A stretch of 64,000 nucleotides of DNA from Bradyrhizobium diazoefficiens (GCF_018129965.1 NZ_JAFCKW010000030.1:1-64000), one strand, 5' to 3'. Positions 43,542 to 53,736 are shown, counted from the first letter of the stretch. Translations and numbers: made by a program. The notes: generated from the letters alone by a model not told the origin.

Positions 43542-44207
43542 CTACCTGACGAAGCTCAGGTAGGAAGCCAGGGCTTCGATCTCATTCGGGCCCAATGAGC
43601 GAGCGACGACCGGCATCGGCGTTCCCATCCCCGAGTGGTACCCTTGGCCCCACTGCTCCAGCCGCGTCTTCAGATAGGCATAGGCCAGTCCCCCGAGGCG
43701 CGGAATGTTTCGCACACCTTCGGCGTTCGGCCCATGACAAGCGTAGCAGGAGGCGACGTTCGCCTCGGGAATCCCGTCGAGGTAGATCGTCTTGCCGCGC
43801 ACCGCGAGGAAGCTGTCGCCATCATTGGCGGGTTTCGGCGGCACGGAGGCGAAATAGGCCGCCAGATCGCGCGCGTCCTGAGGCGCGAGCGATGCGACCG
43901 CGCCCCACATGTACTGCCTTGAAAACGGATTGTCGCGCGTGTGCTCGCGGAAGCTTTTGATCTGACTTTCGAGATATTCAGAACGCTGACCGGCTAGCCG
44001 CGGCGCCACGGTGTAACCCTGCCCCCCCGCGCCATGGCACCAGGTACAATTGCGAACCTGGCTGTCGCCCCCGTCGAACGCCAGCACCGGCGCCACCGAG
44101 CCGACGATGGCCAGAACCACGATCTTCCAGCTCATGCCCCCCATGAGCCTGCGCCATCGCGCCTCGGGTTTGCGGACACCGCACATTTGAAACGGCGCTT
44201 CCGTCAT
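43542..44207 (-). CDS. Diheme c4-type cytochrome, last gene of electron-transfer operon
   Basis: A protein of up to 221 residues with two c-heme motifs, CTWCH (Cys54, Cys57, His58) and CYACH (Cys154, Cys157, His158), each in a c4-like half. Candidate axial Met residues lie in QYMWGAVASL and GTPMPVVARSL. A signal peptide ends near VLAFDGG. The ATG at 44207 overlaps the upstream stop by four bases (ATGA), which suggests coupling; starts at 44144 and 44135 would give a shorter signal peptide. It should be a periplasmic electron carrier for the operon's outer-membrane proteins. Confidence 0.85.
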   Translation of the reverse strand: MTEAPFQMCGVRKPEARWRRLMGGMSWKIVVLAIVGSVAPVLAFDGGDSQVRNCTWCHGAGGQGYTVAPRLAGQRSEYLESQIKSFREHTRDNPFSRQYMWGAVASLAPQDARDLAAYFASVPPKPANDGDSFLAVRGKTIYLDGIPEANVASCYACHGPNAEGVRNIPRLGGLAYAYLKTRLEQWGQGYHSGMGTPMPVVARSLGPNEIEALASYLSFVR

Positions 44208-44881
44208 GGCAGGTAACCGACATAGGCAGCGACCGCTTCGACCTGGGATCGCGACAGGTTATGCGCCGTCGGCGCCATGATCGCAGAGGTATCGACCGCC
44301 GACCCCTGACCTCGCGCTTTCGCCCACCCCGTGAGCTGGCCGACCGTGTAGTCGTAAAGCTGACCCGCAAGCCGTGGGATCTCGTTCTGCCCCCTGGCAT
44401 CCATGCCATGGCAGGCCGAGCATGCCGGCACATTGGCCTCAGGAATCCCCTCCTCGTAAATTCGTTTGCCAAGCGCCGCAGAGCCGCGCGGCGCTCCTCC
44501 GAACGGCTTTGGATCGAGGCTCCTGAAATGGGCAGCCAGCGCCGACACCATGCCAGGGCTGAGCACGTGGGCGACGTTGGCCATGATCGGATTGGTGCGC
44601 CTGCGCTCGATGAACGCGCGCAACTGGTTCTCCAGATATTGCGGCTGCTGTCCGGCCAGTCGCGGCATCGGGAAATATCCGCGATAGCCCTGGCCCGACA
44701 GCCCATGGCAGGTCTTGCAATATTCGAGCTTGGCCTCGAGGCCGCCCGGGGAAGCGACGGCTCGCTCCTCGGCGTGACACGCGACCGAGAAGGCCAGCGC
44801 GAGCATCGAAGCCTGCAGGGCCCGGCTCAGGCGGGTCGTGCCTCGCAGCAGGATGCACCTTCGTGCCGGGGAACGGGACAT
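44204..44881 (-). CDS. Diheme c4-type cytochrome
   Basis: A 225-residue cytochrome with two heme motifs, CKTCH (Cys55, Cys58, His59) and CSACH (Cys154, Cys157, His158), each in a c4-like domain. Axial methionines are likely in NPIMANVAHVL and SAIMAPTAHNL. It is closely similar to the divergent gene at 47405, sharing GLSGQG, FPMPRLAGQQP, RRRTNP and GGAPR. The start at 44881 shares a base with the upstream stop (TAATG), so it is translated from the same message as the outer-membrane barrel gene. Confidence 0.87.
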   Translation of the reverse strand: MSRSPARRCILLRGTTRLSRALQASMLALAFSVACHAEERAVASPGGLEAKLEYCKTCHGLSGQGYRGYFPMPRLAGQQPQYLENQLRAFIERRRTNPIMANVAHVLSPGMVSALAAHFRSLDPKPFGGAPRGSAALGKRIYEEGIPEANVPACSACHGMDARGQNEIPRLAGQLYDYTVGQLTGWAKARGQGSAVDTSAIMAPTAHNLSRSQVEAVAAYVGYLP

Positions 44882-45651
44882 TACCACCCTGCTCCCCACA
44901 TGTGGAAATTGAGCCCGACTTTCACGACCTGCACAGTCTGGCTGACGTTCACCGGGCCCTGCGTCCCGGTCAGCGGATCGAGCATATTCACGTTGCCATG
45001 GCCGAACCCGTAATAATCGTATTCGACGTTTGCCGACCAATGATGCGAGAAGGCCCAGTCCACGCCGACGCCCGCGGTCCAGCCGATCCGGTTGTCGAGA
45101 CCGCGGTAGTCAAACGGCACGCCACCGATCGAGCCGCTGACCTCGTATTTGTCTCCGGCGATGGCGACGCCGCCCTTGCCGTAGAGAAGGATATTGTCGA
45201 AGGCGTACCCAACGCGCGCCGTCACGCTCGACAGAAAATCCGTATTCGCCTGCACAAGCGCGGTGTCGGGAATGCTGACCGGCAGCCCCACGGTCTTGTT
45301 CGCTTTCAGCGTCGTGCCCGACGCGCCGCCCTCGATCCCGATGACGAAGGCAGACGAAGCGAATTGATAGTCGCAACCGAGCTGGCCACCGATCACCGCC
45401 CCGCTTGGTCCTGGATTGACGGTCGTTACCCCGATCATGCCGCCTGGACCTGCGTTATCCTGCACGAGCTGCACGGGGTCGGTGATGTTCTTGGTGGCGA
45501 AGCCGCCGCCGAGATGCACGCCTCCATAGCAACCGGTCCAGCTGAAGCGCGCCGCGTAAGGCGCCAGCGGCACCGACAGATCGGCGCCTTGCGCCGAGTC
45601 GATCGCGCCCAGGACGAGCGTTGCGATAGCTGCTGCAATCGATTTTCTCAT
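44881..45651 (-). CDS. Outer-membrane beta-barrel protein (Omp25/RopB family)
   Basis: A 256-residue barrel with a signal peptide (MRKSIAAAIATLVLGAIDSA, cut near SAQGA) and the opening ADLSVPLAPYAARFSWTGCYGGVHLGGGF, typical of alphaproteobacterial Omp25-like eight-stranded barrels. Alternating strands run to the C-terminal aromatic end GLNFHMWGAGW. It lies 25 bases after the cytochrome-porin gene and overlaps the next gene by one base. In this operon it may act as a partner or porin, though the family is usually structural. AGGAGATGG precedes the ATG at 45649. Confidence 0.85.
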   Translation of the reverse strand: MRKSIAAAIATLVLGAIDSAQGADLSVPLAPYAARFSWTGCYGGVHLGGGFATKNITDPVQLVQDNAGPGGMIGVTTVNPGPSGAVIGGQLGCDYQFASSAFVIGIEGGASGTTLKANKTVGLPVSIPDTALVQANTDFLSSVTARVGYAFDNILLYGKGGVAIAGDKYEVSGSIGGVPFDYRGLDNRIGWTAGVGVDWAFSHHWSANVEYDYYGFGHGNVNMLDPLTGTQGPVNVSQTVQVVKVGLNFHMWGAGW

Positions 45652-45676
45652 GCGACCATCTCCTGAGCGGCCCGGC

Positions 45677-47212
45677 CTACATTGCGAACCATGCGTGGAG
45701 GAACAGGGTGTTGTTGTCGTGAGCGCCGACCGTGCTGCCATTGAACTTGTTGTAGTAGGTATATTGCAGACCGATGCGGGCGTTGAACCAAGGCCAGCCG
45801 ATCATCTTGCCGGCGCCGAAGGGGATGTAGGCGATCTCAGCCTGCCAACCGTCGCTGTTCGGCGTCATGGCAAGGCCGCTCAGCGCGTCGGTGCCGTAGA
45901 GCCCGGCGTCGGAGGTGCCCGAAATCTTGAAGTATTGTCCCGTGAGAACGACGCGATTGTCGGCTCCCATCGCCACGGAGGCCTGCAGCTTCATGCTGTT
46001 GACAAGATTGGTCGGATTGGCCGCGGCAAGGCTTGCAAAGCTCGAGTCGAGCCGCTGATATTCGCGGATATAGCTGCCGCGCAATGTCAGCCAGAATGCG
46101 TCCCCCTGATATTGATATTGGGTGTCGAAACCGATGTCCGTGAATCTGTCTGACAAGGGATCAACCGCCGTCGTCCAGGTGCCAAACGCGGTGTTGAGCC
46201 ATGGATGGAGTTCGGAATACATGCCGAACGTTCCGATCATCCACGTATTTCGGCCCCAATGCGGTTCAAATGTCACGCGCCAATACGGCGCGATGCCGCC
46301 GAGTTGTCCGACGCCGAACGGATCCGTCCCGAGTGCATTCTGCTGGCTGAACGACAGCATCTTGTAGCCAGTCACTTCGAAATAAAGCAGATCGTTGATC
46401 ATCGCGTAGGCGCCAACACCGCCGACATGCGCGGCGAGCGCGCCTTCGACAACAGTCTTGGTGGCTGGCGTCGAAGCAAGATTGGAAGCTGCGTAAGGGA
46501 ATGACCAAGCCGGCGTCGTGTTCCACAGGTCTTGGACGGTCGGATTGTTGTTGGCGGTGACACCATAGACAATGTCGAGCGGTCCGACCGTCGTGGTCCC
46601 CGCAAAGCGAACGTCGGCGTTGTCCCACGTCCATGTATGCCCGAACGGATCGCCGAATCCTCCGGCGGGTACCGCGTTGTAGGTCACTTGCGCGAAAGCG
46701 CCGATGTTGCTCGTGATCGCGCCGCCCCAGAATATGCTGAACGGCGTCAGGACGGTGTTGTTGTTCGGCGCGTAAGGATCGGTCGGTGCCGGCAGGTCCG
46801 CCTGGGTATGGGTGAAGCCAACGACGGCCATCATCGAAATCGGCGGGACCCATTCCTTTCTGTCGGCCTCGGCTTGCGATTGCGGAGCCACCGCCTTCGC
46901 ATAGCCTCGCAGCTTGTCGTATTCGGCCCGCACGCTCATCGCGTCATTGGATGAGAACGGCGTGGTGCGGAATTGACCGCCGCCGGCGGTATATCCGAGC
47001 AGCTTGAAGCGGCGCCCGTAAGGTGTCAGCGCCGGGAAGTCGGTATGACAGGTGCCGCAGGGCTGGCCGGTCTGGCGCGCAAAGCTCGGCAAGGCCTGAG
47101 CAGGCGGCGCAAGAGCGATCGTCAGCCAGAGCGCCGAGAACAGGATTGCAGCAACAGCGACCAGCTTCCAGCTTCCTCGGAAGCAAAGAAAACGACCGCG
47201 GTCAGCTTGCAT
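45677..47212 (-). CDS. Cytochrome-porin fusion, Cyc2-like
   Basis: A 511-residue protein. A signal peptide ends near APPAQA at 40. The mature N-terminus is LPSFARQTGQPCGTCHTDFP, then ALTPYGRRFKLLGYT, with one heme site (Cys52, Cys55, His56). The remaining 430 residues are strand-rich with aromatic girdles and end HDNNTLFLHAWFAM, as in outer-membrane porins. An N-terminal heme module of this exact type (FARQTG...CxxCH...LTP-G-F) fused to a barrel is the plan of Cyc2 iron oxidases. The family also has members of unknown role, so iron oxidation is inference. It heads an operon with a second barrel and two c4 cytochromes. Confidence 0.82.
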   Translation of the reverse strand: MQADRGRFLCFRGSWKLVAVAAILFSALWLTIALAPPAQALPSFARQTGQPCGTCHTDFPALTPYGRRFKLLGYTAGGGQFRTTPFSSNDAMSVRAEYDKLRGYAKAVAPQSQAEADRKEWVPPISMMAVVGFTHTQADLPAPTDPYAPNNNTVLTPFSIFWGGAITSNIGAFAQVTYNAVPAGGFGDPFGHTWTWDNADVRFAGTTTVGPLDIVYGVTANNNPTVQDLWNTTPAWSFPYAASNLASTPATKTVVEGALAAHVGGVGAYAMINDLLYFEVTGYKMLSFSQQNALGTDPFGVGQLGGIAPYWRVTFEPHWGRNTWMIGTFGMYSELHPWLNTAFGTWTTAVDPLSDRFTDIGFDTQYQYQGDAFWLTLRGSYIREYQRLDSSFASLAAANPTNLVNSMKLQASVAMGADNRVVLTGQYFKISGTSDAGLYGTDALSGLAMTPNSDGWQAEIAYIPFGAGKMIGWPWFNARIGLQYTYYNKFNGSTVGAHDNNTLFLHAWFAM

Positions 47213-47298
47213 CGCGCCACCCCATTTGCTCGCAGCATGCCGTCATGACGGTCATCGCCGCGAGGACAGCCGAGCTAAAGCCGAACCGGTCAGCGCGA

Positions 47299-47316
47299 CT
47301 GTTCAAAAAAGAACAG
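47299..47316. promoter_or_regulatory. Inverted repeat CTGTTC-N6-GAACAG in divergent promoter
   Basis: A perfect 6-base inverted repeat separated by six As lies midway between the divergent starts at 47212 and 47405 (about 87 bases from each). It is a strong candidate operator for the Crp/Fnr-family regulator encoded at 48096-48770. The spacing of 18 bases overall fits a Crp/Fnr dimer. The bases do not match the FNR/FixK (TTGAT-N4-ATCAA) or CRP (TGTGA-N6-TCACA) consensus. Confidence 0.6.
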
Positions 47317-47404
47317 CAAATTTGATTTGGGCGGTGTGAGGTGATTCAGCAACACGGATTGGGCGTAAACAAAACCGGGTTGCGCGGATCATCGGAGGGC
47401 GATC

Positions 47405-48052
47405 ATGAAAATCAGGGAACTGGCGTCGGCGCTGCTGGCAGCAATTCTGACTGTCGGCGTCTCGACACCGGGCTTCGCGGAGGACAAGGCGGCCGAGGTC
47501 CCTGCCCGGGAGCTCAACGCCAAGACCGACTATTGCAAGACCTGCCACGGTCTGTCGGGACAGGGTTTTCGCGGCTCCTTTCCGATGCCGCGACTGGCGG
47601 GGCAGCAGCCCGAATACGTCAAGAATCAGCTGCAGGCTTTTATCGACCGCAGACGAACCAACCCGGTCATGTTCAACGTGTCGCACGTCTTGAGCCCCGC
47701 AATGCTCACGGCCCTGTCGACCTATTTCAGGGAGCTCAACCCGAAGCCACTGGGGGGAGCGCCGAGAGACTCTCTGGCGATCGGAAAGAAAATCTACGAA
47801 GAGGGCGTTGCAGCTGCCGAGGTGCCGCCATGCGCATCCTGCCACGGACCGGACGCCAAGGGCGCCGACGCATTTCCGCGTCTGGCGGGGCAACTCCACG
47901 ACTACATGATCAGGAAGCTGACGAACTGGGACAAGGAGCGCGGCCAGGACAAGGCCAATCCCGACAACTCGGCCATCATGCAGCCGATCGCGCACAATCT
48001 GACCGAGGCGCAGATCAAGGCCGTGGCGGCCTATCTCAGCTATCTGGAATGA
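47405..48052 (+). CDS. Diheme c4-type cytochrome, divergent from cytochrome-porin operon
   Basis: A 215-residue cytochrome with signal peptide (cut near PGFA) and heme motifs CKTCH (Cys44, Cys47, His48) and CASCH (Cys143, Cys146, His147). Methionines in NPVMFNVSHVL and SAIMQPIAHNL are likely axial ligands. It is a close paralogue of the cytochrome at 44204-44881. CGGAGGG precedes the ATG. It should move electrons across the periplasm. Confidence 0.9.
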   Translation: MKIRELASALLAAILTVGVSTPGFAEDKAAEVPARELNAKTDYCKTCHGLSGQGFRGSFPMPRLAGQQPEYVKNQLQAFIDRRRTNPVMFNVSHVLSPAMLTALSTYFRELNPKPLGGAPRDSLAIGKKIYEEGVAAAEVPPCASCHGPDAKGADAFPRLAGQLHDYMIRKLTNWDKERGQDKANPDNSAIMQPIAHNLTEAQIKAVAAYLSYLE

Positions 48053-48095
48053 TTCTGCGTGAGACCGGTCGAGATGCGACCGGGGCCGGGTCCGG

Positions 48096-48770
48096 TCAGA
48101 CTCCCAGCACGGACATCAGAAGCGCGGCATAAACTTCTATCTTTCGGCCGTGGCTGTCGTAGCTGATGAAACCCTGCTCGCGAAACTTGTTCATGAAGGT
48201 GCTGATCCGGGATCGGGTCGTGCCGACCATTTCCGCGAGCGCCTCCTGACTGAGGTTGACCTCACTTGGTCCACCGCCCTCCTGGCCCGCATTTGCGAGC
48301 AGCAGCAAAAGCCGTGCAAGCCGTCTTTCACTCAAGTTCAAGAGCTGGTCGCCCAGATCCTCCTCGAGCCGGCTATTCCGCGACACGAGATGCGCCATGA
48401 AGAACGCGGCGAACTGCGGCTCCGCGTTGAACTTCGAGAGCATTGCGTCCCTCGTCACTAACGTGATCAGGCAGTCTTCCATCGCCACGACGGTTGCCGT
48501 CCGCGTTTTGGCGCAGCCGAGGCAGGCCTCGTTGAAGAACTGGCCTTTCTGAATGATGCCGACGATGGCTTCCTTGCCGCGGTTGGAGAACGTCGTGACC
48601 TTGACGCGCCCCTTGCGGATGTAGCCTACGGTATCGGCGGGCTCGCCCTGGGCACAAATCTGCCAGCCGGCCAGAAATCGTTCCAGTGTCACCCCGGCCG
48701 CAGGCTTGGCGAGGAATGCGCTTGGATCAAACGGCGGTTTCAATATCGTACCGAGCGGTGCATCGGACAT
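48096..48770 (-). CDS. Crp/Fnr family transcriptional regulator
   Basis: A 224-residue regulator. An N-terminal cyclic-nucleotide-binding-like domain (about 20-130) is followed by a Crp-type winged HTH with LSQEALAEMVGTTRSRISTFMNKFREQGFI. The RSRIS-type recognition helix differs from CRP and FNR. Four cysteines (39, 83, 86, 100), with a C-x2-C pair, could bind a metal or cluster. It is convergent with the diheme cytochrome gene and likely regulates the surrounding operons. ATG at 48770 is preferred; a GTG at 48779 is also open. Confidence 0.9.
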   Translation of the reverse strand: MSDAPLGTILKPPFDPSAFLAKPAAGVTLERFLAGWQICAQGEPADTVGYIRKGRVKVTTFSNRGKEAIVGIIQKGQFFNEACLGCAKTRTATVVAMEDCLITLVTRDAMLSKFNAEPQFAAFFMAHLVSRNSRLEEDLGDQLLNLSERRLARLLLLLANAGQEGGGPSEVNLSQEALAEMVGTTRSRISTFMNKFREQGFISYDSHGRKIEVYAALLMSVLGV

Positions 48771-48858
48771 GGCATGCACTCACCGATCGAGGAATCTACA
48801 ACACAATCATGGATAGGCGAGTTCGCAAATTCCCGCGTTGCGATGGATCAATGCCTGG

Positions 48859-48890
48859 CAGACTGCAATTGCACGCCAGACTGCAATTGC
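48859..48890. repeat. Direct repeats CAGACTGCAATTGC upstream of the regulator
   Basis: The 14-base sequence CAGACTGCAATTGC occurs at 48859-48872 and 48877-48890, an 18-base period. Each copy contains the palindrome GCAATTGC. They lie about 90-120 bases upstream of the Crp/Fnr gene start and could bind a regulator. Confidence 0.5.
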
Positions 48891-48919
48891 GAAGCGTTCT
48901 CTTGCAATAAAGGCATGCC

Positions 48920-49219
48920 TCAAACCGTCGGCAAAACCGAGAATGCTTCCCCGGCCCGGCGCAGGTTCAGCTCATCGAGACCGGCCGTCTCGCTGGTGAC
49001 GCTGTCCACGCGCGAGTACGGTGGCCCGTGGCGGCACAGCGCGACGATGTCGGCGACGTGCTTGGGCGCCCCCGCGAACAGCGCTTCCACGCTGCCGTCG
49101 CGGCGGTTGCGGACCCAGCCTTCCAGACCGCACGTCCTGGCCTGATACTCGACCCAGGCCCGATAGCCGACGCCCTGGACGCGGCCGCGGATCGTGACCT
49201 GCAGGATCGCATGGCTCAT
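48920..49219 (-). CDS. acyP: Acylphosphatase
   Basis: A 99-residue enzyme of the acylphosphatase family. The catalytic Arg is in IRGRVQGVGYRAW and the conserved Asn in GWVRNRRDGSVEALFAG. It hydrolyses acyl phosphates such as acetyl phosphate and 1,3-bisphosphoglycerate. It overlaps the upstream gene by four bases (ATGA). Confidence 0.93.
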   Translation of the reverse strand: MSHAILQVTIRGRVQGVGYRAWVEYQARTCGLEGWVRNRRDGSVEALFAGAPKHVADIVALCRHGPPYSRVDSVTSETAGLDELNLRRAGEAFSVLPTV

Positions 49220-50082
49220 TTTTTCAGCCCGAGAAACTCCGCGCCGCGCGTCTTCACCACGGCCTCGCGCATGACGCGGTTGGTCAGATCCGACGAGGGA
49301 AGACCCTTCAGACTCTTCGGCGGTGTGCCCTCCATCAACGCCTTCTGCGTCTCGTAGACGGCCTGCATCGCCGCAGCGATCGGGGCATGGCCCTGGAGCG
49401 CAATGCGTACGCGCTGGCTCGCGAGATAATCGATCTCGCTCAACGCCTCCGGCGCACCGCCCAGCACGATCGGAAGATGCGTCGCAGCGACGATCGCCTC
49501 CAGATCGGCGCGCGACGTGATGCCGGTGAAGAACAGCGCATCGACCCCGGTGGCCTCATAGGCCTTCGCGCGGCGGATCGCATCCTCGGTCGAGGTGACG
49601 GAGGCCGCACCAGTGCGGCCGATGATGACGAGCGAAGGATCGCTGCGGGCGTCGAGCGCCGCCTTCATCTTGCCGACGCCCTCCTCCAGCGAGATCAGTT
49701 GCGTCCTGGCCTCGCCGAACGCCGCCGGCAGCAGCGTATCCTCGATGGTGAGGCCGGCGGCGCCCGCCATCTCCAGCTCCTGCACGGTGCGGCGCACGTT
49801 GAGCGCATTGCCATAGCCGTGATCGGCATCGACCAGCACGGGCAGGCTTGCGGCACGCGACATCCGCCGCATCTGCTCGGCGAGTTCGGTGAGCGTGATC
49901 AGGGTGACGTCGGGATCGCCGAGCACCGCGAGCGAGGCCACCGAGCCGCCGAACATGCCGAGCGAAAAGCCGAGGTCCTCGGCGATTCGGATCGAAATGG
50001 CGTCGTAGACCGAGCCGGGATGGATGCAGGCTGAGCCCGACAGGATGATGCGCAGTTTCTCGCGGCGGGAACGGAAGGCCAT
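49216..50082 (-). CDS. Isocitrate lyase/PEP mutase family enzyme (oxaloacetate decarboxylase-like)
   Basis: A 288-residue TIM-barrel enzyme of the isocitrate lyase/phosphoenolpyruvate mutase family. Features are IHPGSVYDAISIRIAED, the metal-binding DADHGYGN motif and VRRTVQELEMAGAAGLTIEDTLLP-type sequence. The lack of the isocitrate lyase KKCGH signature places it with oxaloacetate decarboxylase or 2,3-dimethylmalate lyase-like enzymes. The exact substrate is unknown. It overlaps acyP, so the two are co-transcribed. Confidence 0.85.
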   Translation of the reverse strand: MAFRSRREKLRIILSGSACIHPGSVYDAISIRIAEDLGFSLGMFGGSVASLAVLGDPDVTLITLTELAEQMRRMSRAASLPVLVDADHGYGNALNVRRTVQELEMAGAAGLTIEDTLLPAAFGEARTQLISLEEGVGKMKAALDARSDPSLVIIGRTGAASVTSTEDAIRRAKAYEATGVDALFFTGITSRADLEAIVAATHLPIVLGGAPEALSEIDYLASQRVRIALQGHAPIAAAMQAVYETQKALMEGTPPKSLKGLPSSDLTNRVMREAVVKTRGAEFLGLKK

Positions 50083-50100
50083 GGTTGCCTCACTCCAAAA

Positions 50101-50208
50101 TCCTCATCCTGAGGAGCGCGCTCTTGCGCGCGTCTCGAAGGATGAAGGCCCGGCTGATGGCCTCGCCCTTCGACACGCCGCGCAAGCGCGGCTCCTCAGG
50201 GCGAGGGT
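50101..50208. repeat. Inverted pair of intergenic repeat elements
   Basis: Two copies of an about 48-base element face each other: CCTCATCCTGAGGAGCGCGC...TCGAAGGATGA at 50103-50145 and its inverted relative ending GCTCCTCAGGGCGAGG at 50207. Together they form a long imperfect hairpin between the lyase-like and carboxylase genes. Confidence 0.75.
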
Positions 50209-50229
50209 CTACTATCGTCCACGGAGCGC

Positions 50230-52245
<2,016 letters not shown>

Positions 52246-52432
52246 GTTTTTCTTGAGTCTCGACCTTGGGCGGGACCCTTCCCTGACCGTTGGGGCCTCT
52301 GGGGGACGGGCCGTGTGGCTCCCGTGGTACATCAAAATAGGCCGGAGGCAACGGGCAAAATCCGCGCCCCTGGCGTACCAGCGCAAGACGAAACGCCCCC
52401 TTGCAACGGGCTCGGCGAGGTCCCTGGACGGT

Positions 52433-53503
52433 CTATGGCTTGCCGGCTTTGGCCACGCCCCGGACGAGGCTCTGAATGAAGCCCAGTTTGGCGATCACGG
52501 CGGGCGACAGGATGAAAGGATAGAGGTCGCGCATCCCCATCGCCCGGTTGACGCTGTTCATGGCGAACGTGAAAGGCAGCCATGCATCGACGATCGTCTG
52601 GACGTCCTTTGCCTCGTAGGGGTTGAAGCGGATCCGGGTCGACAGCTCCCCGTCGCGGTCGACCCGCGGCCGCACCTCCATGCCGAACTCCGAGGCCATC
52701 TCCAGCGTGTCGACGATGTGCAGATAATGCGCCCAGGTTTCTGCGAAGTCTTCCCAGGGGTGCGTGGTCGCATAGGACGACACATAGTTCTGCTGCCAGT
52801 CCGCCGGCGCGCCTTCGGCATAATGGCGCTGCAGCGCCTGATCGTAATCCATGGAATCGTCGCCGAAAACCGCGCGGCATTCCTCCAGCTTGCCGCCATC
52901 GCGGACCAGCACGTCCCAGAAATAATGACCGACCTCGTGGCGGAAGTGACCAAGCAGCGTCCGGTAGGGCTCGCCCATCTCCAGCCTGCGGCGCTCGCGC
53001 TCGATGCCGTCGGTTTCGGTGAGCGCGATCGTGATCAGCCCGTTGTCGTGGCCGGTCATGACTTTCTGCGCGCTGTTCGGGTCGTCCGCGAGGAAATTGA
53101 AGATCAGGCCATGCCCGGCGTCCTCCTGCCGGGTCTGGAGCGGCAGTTTCCAGCGGATCAGCGAATAGAACAGCCGGTGCTTGGCCACCTCCAGTTCGCG
53201 CCAGCCGGCGAGCTGCACCGGGTCGGACAGGTCTGGCACGATGCCGTTGTGGCGACAGGCCCGGCAATAGCCGGTGCTGTCGTCCGCATCGGTCAGCCAG
53301 TTGCAGGAATCATACTCCGCGTTCCGGCACAGCATCCGTCCCCTGCCCTTGTCGGCGAGCGTGGCCCAGCCCTCTCCGTCGGGCTCGAGCGCCGACATCG
53401 TCTCCCGCTCCGGAAGGAAGGCGACACGGTGGCCGCAGCGTTCGCAGGCGCGGTTCTCGAAATAGAGGACGTTGCTGCAGGACTGGCAGACAAAGAGCTT
53501 CAA
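52433..53503 (-). CDS. Zinc-ribbon metallopeptidase family protein (DUF2248-like)
   Basis: A 356-residue protein. The N-terminus has two zinc-binding pairs (FVCQSCSNVL and CERCGHRV), then a third set (YCRACRHNG). The catalytic zinc motif is HEVGHYFWD, and the fold is the putative zinc-binding metallopeptidase found next to transglutaminase-like genes in many bacteria. The start is a TTG at 53501-53503 after an AGAGG site with seven-base spacing; no in-frame ATG fits. Role is unknown. Confidence 0.82.
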   Translation of the reverse strand: MKLFVCQSCSNVLYFENRACERCGHRVAFLPERETMSALEPDGEGWATLADKGRGRMLCRNAEYDSCNWLTDADDSTGYCRACRHNGIVPDLSDPVQLAGWRELEVAKHRLFYSLIRWKLPLQTRQEDAGHGLIFNFLADDPNSAQKVMTGHDNGLITIALTETDGIERERRRLEMGEPYRTLLGHFRHEVGHYFWDVLVRDGGKLEECRAVFGDDSMDYDQALQRHYAEGAPADWQQNYVSSYATTHPWEDFAETWAHYLHIVDTLEMASEFGMEVRPRVDRDGELSTRIRFNPYEAKDVQTIVDAWLPFTFAMNSVNRAMGMRDLYPFILSPAVIAKLGFIQSLVRGVAKAGKP

Positions 53504-53736
53504 GATGTAGCCTCTTCGGACATGGAGCTTTATGAACGGGGTTGTGCGCCAAAGACGCGCGTGACGGACGCATGGTTCCAGTCTTCGGAACAAATAGCCA
53601 GACTTCGGCGTTCTATGCCTCGACTTTACCACTTTCAGGCCCGCGGGCCCTTCCGACCTTTGATCTTCTTTTGAGCAATGGCCATCACGCTTCGTCTGTG
53701 TGAATATCGCTCCGGCACGTGCGCAACCGCACCACA

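Noticed and set aside
47335..47350. Half CRP-like site TGTGA-N6-TCAGC
   Set aside because: Only one half matches. The perfect CTGTTC/GAACAG repeat nearby is a stronger candidate.
48843..49145. Plus-strand open frame starting MDQCLADCNCTPDCNCEAFSC, a Cys-rich metallothionein-like start
   Set aside because: The cysteines come from the 18-base-period direct repeat, the frame then runs antisense through the acylphosphatase gene with shadow-like composition, and no ribosome site is seen.
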